A stretch of 64,000 nucleotides of DNA from Ottelia alismoides (taxonomy: Eukaryota; Streptophyta; Magnoliopsida; Alismatales; Hydrocharitaceae). The position numbers were made by a program, and so were the translations under genes. The stretch covers positions 589,001 through 653,000 of the forward strand of contig JAZKJV010009774.1 of NCBI GenBank assembly GCA_037367405.1. Reading direction: 5' to 3'. Shown here piece by piece: positions 9,039 through 18,999 of the stretch; within the stretch, counting starts at the first letter, position 1; every line of letters starts with the position of its first letter. Below the pieces are notes generated by a model. That model did not search any database. It had not been told where the DNA came from and worked only from the letters and a program-made list of their open reading frames with translations.

Positions 9039-11597
9039 GTACCGGGAGCGACTAGTCGCACTAGTTGCTCCGGGCAGCGGAATTTAAAAATTTTAAATGA
9101 TGAAACCGCATGATCCAAGAACACTTCTTGGATCGTTTCATCTAGACCACAAATAGGTACTAGGGTTACCTCTTGAAGCGTGATTGTAATCGAGTCTCTA
9201 AACCAAGAGACCTCCTGTCTCAAGTCCAATCCAATGGAGGAGACGCTTGCGAGCACATTGATGAGACACGTACTCCTCGCAATCCATGTTGATGATCCAA
9301 GTAGCGGATATGCTGATCTCGTCACACGAAATCCAACATCTTATTCACGAGCGAGGCACACCAAAGGAGATGGAGATCCATGAGTGGATGATCCGGCAGC
9401 ATAATGACGATGATACGACGATGACAACTCTCTCTTGGGCTCCATGGTGGACGACCACAATGGGAGAGAGGGAGAGCACCTTTGGCATGTAGAGATAGAG
9501 AGAGAGCTTATTTATTAATGATGTCACTTCAAGAGCAAGGGGTGCATCTTCTTAAATAGTATTTTGGGATCTATAGCTCAATCCATGGACAACACAAAAT
9601 CAATGGATAGGATTGATTTGTGTTTCTTTCAATGGCCATAATTTTGTTATGAAAACACAACAATTAATTTAATTTAAATCAATATATATCGATAAATCAA
9701 TATATTTAAATTCAAATTAAATCAATTAATTATCATTGGAGATAATGTGAAGATAAACCACATCCCCTTAAAAGGGGGGACAGCTACCAACATGTCATGA
9801 GATCTCATTATCTCATGAGATCTCATTAACTCATGAAATACAATTATCTCATCATATCTCAAGGATTTACAACAACAATTGTTGTAAATTATTTCATAAA
9901 AATATTTCATAATTATCTTGTGAAATATTCAATCATGCCACTGGAAAAATATGAATCACATTCACATCCTAAAATAAAATATAAACTATATTTTAATTAA
10001 TCATCCAATGTGAATTCAATTCACGTCAATAATTAATTAACAAATATGAATCACAATATGCTCTCTCTAATATATTATAAATCACATTTATAATATACAT
10101 GATTAATATGGATAATGTTATCCACATTATTCATATCCATGATAATTAAATCACATTTAATCATCTTGGATCTCTTTTCTCATTTGCCCAAATAATATGA
10201 ATCACATTCACATTATTCACATCTTTGATAATTAAATCGTATTTAATTATCTTAGATAGATCTTCTTATATGGATAAATAATACGAATCAAGTTCATGTT
10301 ATATTTTATGATTAAATCACATTTAATCATCCGTATCTCAATGCTTGGATACATATAATTCAACAAAGGAATCATTCTTGAACTCTTTCAAGGATAATGC
10401 GCTTTCTCCGTGGATACTTGGAGATAAGGACAGGGTGATTGTATTGTTCCACGTATAGTGACTTAGATATTGAGATCACGTCTCAAATCCATATTTTGCG
10501 GACCTCCCATGGATGCTTGATTAAATCAATACCGCAAATCTAATCTTCTCATTGCATATGAATCACATTCAGATCAATGTCTAACATTTGGACCAAGATC
10601 AGATCACTTCTCTACTGAGAGGAGTCACTAAAATCCATACCTGTTTCATCACTCTCTAGAAATGGAAGCGTCATGGTTATACAATCGTTTATGATCACAT
10701 CACCCTCAGGTATTCCTAATACTTGTACATCCTGCATACCGGAAGACCTAGATTAAACCCGAAGTTTTAGATGTCTTTTATACTGTCTCCTTCAGGGTTT
10801 TATCATTAAGTTTCTCATTCGATCATTGGGAGTCAGTATCGATCATGTACTATCCAAAATCACATATCATACCTAGGTGATGATCATATACTTTCCAAAA
10901 GCATATATCAAGCCTGCAAATTCAGTCAAGCTTCCAAAGCAAGACGACCATGCACGGAATTTGATCTTACCAATATCTCATGAGTGAGCTCACGTTTTCC
11001 AGTTCAGTAAATGAAATTGCATGATCCCTTTAAGAGATCGCATTACTCATATGCCCTTATATGCACACCAGCTCGCTGGTATATTGACCTTGATTAGGCC
11101 ATCAACCTATCGGTCTACCAAATGTACATACTGAGACATATAGTAACACATATGTCTCCAGTCAGAGGATGCGTGCCTATACCGTAACAGCATACGACAT
11201 AGGTCTTTGGTTATCTCGATCTCATTAAGGCAGCTCTTTGACCTAACTAATCTGACACCTCCGAATCTCTATTCCTTGCAGAGGATGTGCATCAAGAGCT
11301 TGGTGAGATATCGGCCTTTAGAGATAAGGATTGCCATATCCTACTCAAGTTGGAGATCAATCTTAACAATCATTTGACGGTGCTTGATGAGTCCTCAATC
11401 TAACTCTACAGATATTCATCCAAGCACCAGCCTCTATGATTCAGTAATTGAATCAACAGCTGTATGATCATTAAGATGGCCATGGTACATAACCCTAATT
11501 GTACTAAGGAACATATTATGCAAATTAGTTATTCTTCATTTCAGATTAAGGAGTGAATTACAATAACATTTATTGCATAATGGTTTGCCGTGGGCTC
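9039..11597 (-). repeat. Copia LTR B, main part (5' LTR interrupted by Gypsy-1)
   Basis: Homologous to LTR D from about 60 bp inside its minus-strand 3' end up to 15 bp from the other end. The first ~60 bp (U5 end) and the adjoining primer site were lost together with part of the internal region. At 11597 Gypsy-1 is inserted; the remaining 17 bp of the LTR follow at 23239-23255. No polypurine tract lies beyond 23255, in agreement with a 5' LTR. The stem-loop array is at about 9950-10590, and a short palindromic direct repeat at 9792-9840. Confidence 0.9.
11593..11597. repeat. Left 5-bp target site duplication of Gypsy-1 (GGCTC)
   Basis: GGCTC precedes the left LTR of Gypsy-1 and is repeated at 23239-23243 after the right LTR. 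Joining the flanks gives the normal end of the copia LTR (GGGCTCGCAT...CCAACA), which proves the insertion. Confidence 0.95.
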
Positions 11598-14544
11598 TGA
11601 CGAGTCCGTAAATGCCGCTTTAAATAATTGTTTTTATCTTCGTGAGTGAAAATAATAAATGGTGTTCGTTGTAGGCGGCGATCGGAAACGGTCAAGAAAT
11701 AACCACAAATTTTATTCAATTTCAATCAAGTGGTTTTATGTTTATTTTACTTGGGTATGTCCCAAGGTCGATCACAAGGAGGCAAAGGAACAACTTAGAA
11801 TTATGTCTATCCAATTTCGTGTTCGGTTTTCGAGGCGGTTTTTTTGGAATTTTTAATGCAAATAAGGGATGCGAGATGCGATTTTGGCCTATTTTATGGA
11901 CTAAAATGTAAATTTCATTTAAACGATGTCTGAAAAATAAGAAACTTGGCCACATTGTAAATGATGATGAAATGAATGCTCTATAATGTTTTTGGAATTT
12001 TTGGATGGAATATGATTTTTTTATGGAATTTTAAATGCAAACAGAAGGATTTTCACTATTTAATTATAATAAATAGTAAACCTACTTATTTTCAAGATAT
12101 AAAATTATCTAAGATCTATGACTAGGTGATGGATCTCAGAAAAATCCTAAACCTCGAAAATATGGGGTCCAATACCTATTAAAAATTAAATAGTGAATTA
12201 CGCAAAATGATTTTTACAGGACAAAATATGCATGCAAATGTAAAGATTTTTGGGTACAATGTCAAGCAAAATTAACTCTACAGTCTGTGATTTTTCGGGG
12301 GTTTTTAAAGCACCGGTTAATCAATTACAAAATTTAGAGCACAAACTGGGTAAACTTCGCGATTTTCCACAAAATAATTGATTATTAATTAACCATTAAT
12401 CAGAAAAATATCCACGGCATATCACAATGTAGAGAATTAAGCAACAAACATAGTACTATTTTTTATAATAAAATAATGTAGAGAATATATCAAAGTTATG
12501 GGAGAACACTGGGGTGCAAATGCAATCAGCAATAAATAAAATAACAATAAAATGTGTAGAGGGGGACCTACAAGTAATTACCAAAAAGTTGGGGGGTAAG
12601 ATGCAATTTTCCCAAGGAGCACGTGTTGCGCACGTGCCCTTGGCTTGGTGGACTGATGCGCCAATCGAGGAAGCTCTGGGGGCGGTTGTAAATGACCCAC
12701 ACGGTCACGTGCTGCGCACGTGACCCGTGGGGATGGAGATGATGTTCCCCACGTGGGGCCTCGGGCGTCACGCCCAGTGGCGAGGCGGAACGGCAGGTGG
12801 ATAGCGGGGGATTTGGCACTGCTGTGGAGCGGCGAAGGCGGAGCTCTCCGGTGAACGACCGTGGATGGCGTTGTCGACGAAGATGCGTTGGCAGAGTAGC
12901 TGGAGAACCACCGCCTCCTGCGGTGGTTGGGCGGTGAAGCGAGGCAGAGCGGAAGGCGCTGGTGATGTGACTGGGGGTGGTCGATGGCGAAGATGGCCGG
13001 TGGGAGCCCCAGGCGTTGAACTCGAGTTCGGAGAAGATGGTCAGGGAGGTTGTCAGAGCACCTGAGGGCGGAAGCGGGTGAACTGGAGGTCGATGAAGAC
13101 GAAGTCGCTGGCGATGGTCGATGTCGATGACGGAGTAGCTGGAGATGGCGGAGAAGTACGGCGGAGTTGGAGCTTGAAGGAGACGTCGGCTCGACGGGGA
13201 TGAACCCGGAGCAGGAGCACGTCGTCGGGGAAGACGTTGATGCAACGAGGGCGGTGAGCCCCTTGGATCTCGTCGACGGCAAGGCCTTGGTACTGTCACC
13301 ACCGAGCCTTTCGTGGAAGAATCGGCGGATAGGGATGGAGGCCGGAGGTTTTAAATAGGAGAGGGAGGACGCTGGCGATGGAGGCGAGGCTCGCGGAGGT
13401 TACGAGGGGGGGGGGGGTTACGAGGATAACGGAGGGAGGTTGCGGAGGTCAACGGCTGCGAGAGAGAAGCGGCGGCAGTTGTGGTCCAAGGCGGTGGAGG
13501 CGAGGTAGGGGATGACGCACAGCGGTCGTTCGATCGGCCACTGATCGAACGACCGCGATCTGGACACGTGGCGAGGCTTGAGGAAGGGGCGCGCACGTGC
13601 TTGGCGCGTGCATGGGGGCACGTGCCTCGCACGTGCGTTGGCTTTTTAATTTTTTTAAAAAAACGAGTAATAAGAAATCCCAAAAACCGCTGACACGTGG
13701 CGGCACCAGGTACTGCCACGTGTCAGCACCGCAAATGACCTTGGATCGAAAAAGTTCCTTCATAAAAAATGCTCGTCTCGACGAGATCTACAACTTTCAT
13801 GGAGACATGAAAGCCAAAATCGGTCAAATGTAAAAAGTGAATTTTTGGGATATCCCATGCACATAGAATACCTAGATTTTTGGGTTTTCCAATTTTTTTG
13901 TCATTTTTTTAAACAAGATAAAAATCCGAAAAATATGGAAAAATCAAAGATAAATAAAAGACACCTAATTCTAATTTTTTTGGATTTTTATTAATAAAGA
14001 GAATATATACATAAAAAACAAGGTCAAAAACCGCGAAAATATACAATGTACAAACGAGGCCCAAAACCCAACATTCACATACGAGCTCCGATTCTCTTGA
14101 ACTTAGTCTTGTTTTGAAGGTAATTGAATGTGCATTAGTTAAAAAGTGAGTAGGATCAAATCGGACATTGGATGGGGAAGATATGTGGCTTTTAGTCCGA
14201 AAATCCCGAAACTAGGGTTTGAGTTTTTGGTCCACTTCTTTGGGTTAGTAATTTTTTTGTATTTTTCATTAATTTTTGTTAGTGATATGTACACAGTGGA
14301 GTGGTTTTGGGTTATTCGGAGTTAGCATGAAGGAGTTAAAAATCTGGGAAGTTAGGTTATTAACAGGTCATTTTTGGCTTGGATTTTTGGCTTCTTATTT
14401 TATGCAAGAATTAATGCTAAAATGCAATTCTTATGAAATCATGCATGAATGCTAATTGTGCGAAATAAATGCAGAAATGCTGTTGATTTTGAGGGATCTG
14501 AGCTTAATTAATGAGACTTAGAGTGATGAATCCGAGATTCATCA
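11598..14544 (-). repeat. Gypsy-1 3' LTR (left)
   Basis: 2,947 bp. On the plus strand it starts TGACGAGTCC and ends GATTCATCA; it pairs with 20231-23238. The last 21 bp form an inverted repeat (TGATGAATC, CGA, GATTCATCA). It contains a GC-rich island at about 12600-13740 with about eleven CACGTG motifs and several long palindromes. Relative to the right LTR it lacks a ~45-bp AT-rich segment near 13732 and an 18-bp segment near 12750. Confidence 0.93.
12612..13727. promoter_or_regulatory. CACGTG (G-box core) palindrome cluster in the Gypsy-1 LTR
   Basis: Inverted repeats with CACGTG in both arms are at 12612-12643, 12696-12731 and 13689-13727 (13-bp perfect arms GCTGACACGTGGC and GCCACGTGTCAGC). 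A single palindrome CCCCACGTGGGG is at 12747-12758 and more CACGTG copies are at 13565, 13594, 13619 and 13630. A separate perfect 13-bp inverted repeat is at 13523-13555. CACGTG is the plant G-box core, bound by bZIP and bHLH factors; a regulatory role here is inference. The paired cluster in the other LTR lies at about 21246-22378. Confidence 0.6.
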
Positions 14545-14560
14545 TCCCCCTATACTTAAA
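14545..14560 (-). other. Polypurine tract of Gypsy-1
   Basis: The minus strand reads TTTAAGTATAGGGGGA and then enters the 3' LTR (TGATGAATC). It lies exactly at the expected place for the plus-strand primer. Similar motifs recur further inside at 15829, 16003 and 16113. Confidence 0.75.
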
Positions 14561-16202
14561 CCATGCTCGTCCCTGAGCATCAAAAAGAAATGCCATGAGG
14601 TGAAATGAGATTGGGTTCCATACCAAGACCATGAACTGAAGGTGAAAGTGAAATAAACTAGACCTTTGGATTATTTGTGTGTCGGAACTTATGTGAGACT
14701 TAGAATTTTAAAATCAACAGCCCTCAAGTTCTACACATCATTGATACAGTTTCAGCTCAGAAGTCATCTTAGATCAATCCTCTTCCCAAAGTATACCCTA
14801 TGAACATTGAATAACCGACTCATGTGTGTGAAGGGTTTTAGTTCTTCCCATTCAGAGTGCCGGACTACCATGCTCCTCTCCTCTCCAATAACTCGTCCTC
14901 GGGGAGTCAGGTATTTCCTTCTAAGGTTTGTCGCGATGTGTTCACAATCGAATGAGGGAGAAGATAGAAGAAAGAGAAAAGAACTGGAGGGTGGCCAGTG
15001 TAGTCACCTCTCCTTGTGAAGATGGCCAGTGTAGCCGAGTCTCCACCAAGATCTGCTGGTTTCTTGAAGCTTAGACCTTTTTGGTCGGATTTTATTTGGT
15101 AGTTGCTTCTTTGTATTAGGAATTTTCGGTGGTTTTGCTTGGATCTTGTTGTGCCCCTACGGATATAGAATCTTTTTGTACTGTACATTTTTTTGGGGTC
15201 TTAGAAAAAATTGTGCCCAATCCCTTTTCCGAAGCTTTATTTCAACCCGTACTCCGGTCTTTAGATTTCCACGCTACCAGAAAAGAGACTCACACAGTCT
15301 TCCAACATCCCGTCTGGGTTGAGCTAAGTGCATAGTGCGAGAGTACAAATTAATTCCCTATTCCAGAGTTGTACCCAGAATGAAGAGACCAGGTTAGACA
15401 CTAAGAGTCAAACTCTGCACACTGTCATGTGGAACTTAAAGAATTAAGTCAAAAGACCTGAAGCTCTTAAAATCCTATTTTTCGGTGAAGTCCAGACCAC
15501 TCTCGGTTTCGGCTCATAACTTGGTTCAGAACCCAATACATTTTCACAGGTGCAGATGAATGTGATGCTGGATGAAGTGAAGGTGTGTGAAATGCACACT
15601 TTTTTTATTTGAGATTTTTGACTATTATTATATTTTTTAATGCAAAAATGAAATAAGAAGCCATTTTTTTCTTTTTTTTCCAAAAATTTTGGGCAAGTCA
15701 GTGTTAGTAGAAAATCTCTCTTTTTTTTTCTTTTTTTTAATTTAAAGAGATTACCCACCCCGTAATTACATATAGACTTACGCGAAAGTACGAAATATGG
15801 GTAAAATATATACAAAGTATATATACAGACCCCCCTATACTTAGCGAGTGATGTGTCCTCAAAGCAAAAAAAGCGTAATGAAGACATAACTCGTGCTAAG
15901 CGTAAGAGAGTTAAAAATTTATATACAACGGGTTAGGAAGTAGAGCGGAAAAGAGGTGGTCATGATATGTGAATGAGGAGAGTATATACAGGAGGATGTC
16001 AGCTCCCCCTATACTTAGGCTCTGGACAGTATAAGTATGGAAGAAGGGTGGAAATGGAGCGGTCGGGAGACGGAGTGCGATGAGAGAAATGGTATATACA
16101 AATGACATCGGTCCACCCTATACTTAGGCCTTGGCCTAAGTAGAGGAAGAAGCTGTACAAGGGGACCGATGTGGTCGGGAGGGAGGGTTGGTAGCCGAAT
16201 GA
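14561..16202 (-). other. Gypsy-1 3' noncoding region with polypurine-like repeats
   Basis: About 1.6 kb between the last open frame and the polypurine tract. No protein is visible; several T-rich runs are at 15600-15750. Segments at about 14660-14770 and 14880-15060 match Gypsy-2 at about 35200-35310 and 35430-35590 (for example AGACCTTTGGATTATT and the CCAGTGTAG...CC repeats). A second block, 15820-16140, matches 36640-36980: each copy has CCCCCTATACTTAG-type motifs followed by inverted repeats and a conserved AAGACATAACTC box. An Athila env-like gene would be expected here in some elements but is not seen. Confidence 0.7.
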
Positions 16203-16679
16203 TTAAGGCGGTTTTCGGCTAATCTTCTTGTGAGCCTGCGGTGGGAGATCATAATGATGAGATGGAGATGAAGCATATGATTCCCAACTATCGTCAGTGT
16301 CATCCTCAAAAAAATCATGATGGATACCGGATGAAGTGTTTGAGCCGGATGAAATATATCCATCATCGGAATTGTCCTCAAAGGAGTAGTATTTGAAAGT
16401 GGACATACTCCAAGTATTTTGTTTGTTCAGTTGTTTTCTCAGAATTTGTTCCTTCTTGGGGTCAGGCAGTTTGTCCTCAGATGAATACTCAGAAGCACTG
16501 GTCATAATCAGCTCATACGAAAGAATTCCAGTGTACTTGAAGAGTGCAGGAGCATCAGCTTTGGATGAGTAGTAGTTAGGAACGGGAGTTGTCCAACGAG
16601 AATTGAATTTTGGATCCTTACGAAGATATGGCTTTAGAGCTGGCAAACAGACTTCTCTCATATAGACCACCCTTACCAA
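16203..16679 (-). pseudogene. Gypsy-1 C-terminal low-complexity frame
   Basis: A 158-codon minus-strand frame rich in Ser, Asp, Tyr and His, with an acidic stretch (FEDNSDDGYISSGSN, DDTDDSW) and a basic tail (HKKISRKPP). In the same phase the reading extends upstream to about 16935 through a Ser/Gly/Tyr-rich stretch (SSGYSSGYSSEP) and RNKKRVTFSEEE, so the annotated Met is probably internal. It most likely forms the end of the same polyprotein as the protease-like frame, displaced by a frameshift. I do not recognise a known domain. It is followed by noncoding DNA rather than RT. Confidence 0.55.
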
Positions 16680-17887
16680 ACCTGATGAGGGATCACCAGC
16701 TGATTCCTCTTCCGAAAAGGTGACTCTCTTTTTATTTCTTCGTGAAGGTATCGGTTCACTTGAGTATCCAGATGAATAGCCACTGGAATTCTCCTTGGTC
16801 GGTGTTGGGTTTGTGTGCTTTTTCTTAGTCTCCCGAATGTTTGAGCACTCTCGATTTGGGATGATTTGGTCAAGATATTCAGAGAATGTTGCTCCAGGCT
16901 GTGACCATGCATATGTCTCAGGATCGTAGTAGAAAGATTTGTCTTATTTGAGATTCGCGGGAATTGAAATACTTGGGAGAGTCTCTGCATGTTCTTTCTT
17001 AATTGATTCGATGTTGGAGCATTCATGTGTAGAGTTGATATAATCCATATAGTCAGAGTAAGTTGACCCAGGGTGTGCCCATGCAGAAGTCTCCGGATCA
17101 TATGATTCATATACATGATTCTCCATGGTGAGAGCGGCTGGGAATGGAGCAGGGGGAGATTCTCTAAACCAATAGTCTCCTCAACAACCGTTATCTCAGG
17201 TGTGGCTGCGAGGTAGGGCTCTTCTACCTCTTCATGGTTGCGGCTGTCGGAGACTTCGTGGGTTTCCTCAGAAGATCGTGGTTCCTCAAAGACATGGTCC
17301 GATCTAAGTGCTTCCAATGCTGTGAAATTGATTTCCCGAGTCTCACAATCAATACTCGCCTTGGTCAATGCCAAGAATGGCTTTCCGAGAATGATTGGAG
17401 ATTGGGTGAATTCTCCTTGATGCTCAATATCAATGATCGTGAATTCTACTTTGAGCGGAGCACCTTGGAATTTCATGATGACAGAAATGATTCCTCTCGG
17501 CCGCTTTATTAATCGGTCCGCTAATTGAACAATCTCTCGTATCTTCCGAATCGGTCCGAGTTTCAGTTCATGGAATACAGAGGTCGGGAGGATATTAATT
17601 GGTGAATCGTCATCAATCCGAGCATGGGTGAAAATTGTATCTTTAATTTCACAATCAAATCTGAGCAACCGCTTCACTATGCGGCTCTTGGTTTTTCTCC
17701 TCAACACCAAGGAGGAGGCCATTGACAAGATATGTCTTTCAGTCTTTGTTCGTATCCTACCCGACTTTTTGTTCATTAATTTCTCTGTTATAAATCTTTT
17801 GAGGTCAGGGAAGTGTTCAATGGCCTTTATAAAGGGAAGTTCAAACATCAAGCGTTTTTCCAGTGCTTCCCGTATAGTCGGATCCAA
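16673..17887 (-). pseudogene. pol: Gypsy-1 protease-like domain (inactive retropepsin fold)
   Basis: A 404-codon minus-strand frame. Residues 1-60 match the pre-protease segment of Athila elements (ELPFIKAIEHFPDLKRF, ERHILSMAS). Residues about 80-190 are the retropepsin domain: active-site region DDDSPINILP (residues 92-101) where D-L/S-G-A-S is expected, QLADRLIKRPRG (121-132) and ILGKPFLALTKASID (166-180). Loss of the D-[ST]-G signature makes proteolysis unlikely. From about residue 250 the frame is out of phase with the repeat-containing sequence and is probably spurious. The Met is the first after a frameshift from the 17917-18999 frame. Confidence 0.8.
16765..17126 (-). pseudogene. Gypsy-1 two-copy amino-acid repeat region
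   Basis: In the phase of the 16944-17126 frame (60 codons, start MENHVYESYDPE) there are two related units 174 bp apart. Unit 1 carries YDPETSAWAHPGSTYSDY and then HECSNI...KKEH. Unit 2, beyond an in-frame stop near 16946, carries YDPETYAWSQPGATFSEY and then RECSNI...KKKH. The longer 16673-17887 frame overlaps this in another phase; the repeat suggests that the phase described here is the original coding one. Function unknown. Confidence 0.6.
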
Positions 17888-17916
17888 ATTCCTCAGATCG
17901 TCTTCAGTCTCAATTT

Positions 17917-18999
17917 TTATGAAATTTTCTGAATTTTCAATTTTTTGTGATTTTCAAATGTTTCCATTTTTTTGGTATTTTCTCGGTGGTGTGTGGGTGT
18001 GGTGTGTTCTTCAGATGAAAAGGGGTTCAGGTGTTCAGAATGAGAGTCAGTGGCATAGTCATCTCTAAGGGAATAATATGTGGAAGTGATATTGTCAGAA
18101 TTGTCCCTCGGTTCCTGAATCACTTCAAAATTTTCAATCTCAGATCCAATCATTTCCTCATTCATTTTTATGTCCGAGCCACCATAGAATGAGATTAATC
18201 GGTCGGTGAAATTTTGCCATCTATCCTCCATTGATTCGAATCGTTTATTTATCCTCAAGATATTATCCTCAAAAATTTGTTCATGATCACTTATGGGAGC
18301 AGTCGATGTGTGTTCTTGTGATTCAATAATTTCATCTTCCATTTTATATGTGCTAGAAGAGGAGTTTCTTGGAATGTATAATGTATGATCCTTATTTTCT
18401 GAAAATATCTCCTCAATAATTATGGAAGGCGGCTGCTCATATGGTTCAGACATGTGGAGTTGGTCCGAGTAGAATTTATTCAATTGATTGGTCGGATCTT
18501 GATATGGTGTAGTCAACATATAGGGTTCATGTGTTTTTATGTATTCAGTCCAGTCCTCTATATGATTATCATGTCTGTAAAGGGGGTTATCATGGTCAAT
18601 CCAAGATGATGATTGTTCATTGGTGTTCACTGGCGGGAGATATGAAGAAGTGTTGAGTTCAATCATGTGGTTATCATCTCCCATGAATGATGGATTGACA
18701 TTCACTGAATAAGAAGGATCAATTGCATGATCGGCATAGAGAGGATTGATATATGAGGAAGTGGAGACCTCAGTCGGTTGTGGGTTTGTTAGGTCCGAAA
18801 ACAAAGGATTGTCATTCATAAAGCAAATCGGATTTGTAAAAAGAGAGGATGGTTGAGAATCTCTTGGAGGAGGGGTTTTAGGTCTAATCGATACGAATTC
18901 ATTTTCATAGTAAAGTTCTGATGGATTCTCGGTCATTTCTGGAAGAGTTGAAAGGAATGAGGGGTTGGGTCTGTAGGAGTTTTTGTACAAGAGTTTCAT
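17917..18999 (-). CDS. Gypsy-1 first open frame, NPx[FY]-repeat protein (gag position)
   Basis: A 360-codon minus-strand frame with ATG at 18997-18999, the longest uninterrupted one in the internal region and 1.2 kb downstream of the primer site, where gag normally starts. It has no recognisable gag capsid domain or zinc knuckle. The N-terminal half repeats the motif N-P-[SL]-[FY] at residues 12-15, 64-67, 85-88, 102-105 and 138-141. The C-terminal half is acidic, with a possible helical stretch (residues ~245-270, RINKRFESMEDRWQNFTDRL). It ends 30 bp before the protease-like frame, in a different phase, across an A-rich run that could be a frameshift mutation. It may be a highly diverged gag or a new protein; function unknown. 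Confidence 0.6.
   Translation of the reverse strand: MKLLYKNSYRPNPSFLSTLPEMTENPSELYYENEFVSIRPKTPPPRDSQPSSLFTNPICFMNDNPLFSDLTNPQPTEVSTSSYINPLYADHAIDPSYSVNVNPSFMGDDNHMIELNTSSYLPPVNTNEQSSSWIDHDNPLYRHDNHIEDWTEYIKTHEPYMLTTPYQDPTNQLNKFYSDQLHMSEPYEQPPSIIIEEIFSENKDHTLYIPRNSSSSTYKMEDEIIESQEHTSTAPISDHEQIFEDNILRINKRFESMEDRWQNFTDRLISFYGGSDIKMNEEMIGSEIENFEVIQEPRDNSDNITSTYYSLRDDYATDSHSEHLNPFSSEEHTTPTHHRENTKKMETFENHKKLKIQKIS

Noticed and set aside
12568..13302. Overlapping 244- and 234-codon minus-strand frames in the Gypsy-1 left LTR
   Set aside because: Two overlapping phases are both long, which is a sign of composition bias rather than coding. They lie in an LTR GC island.
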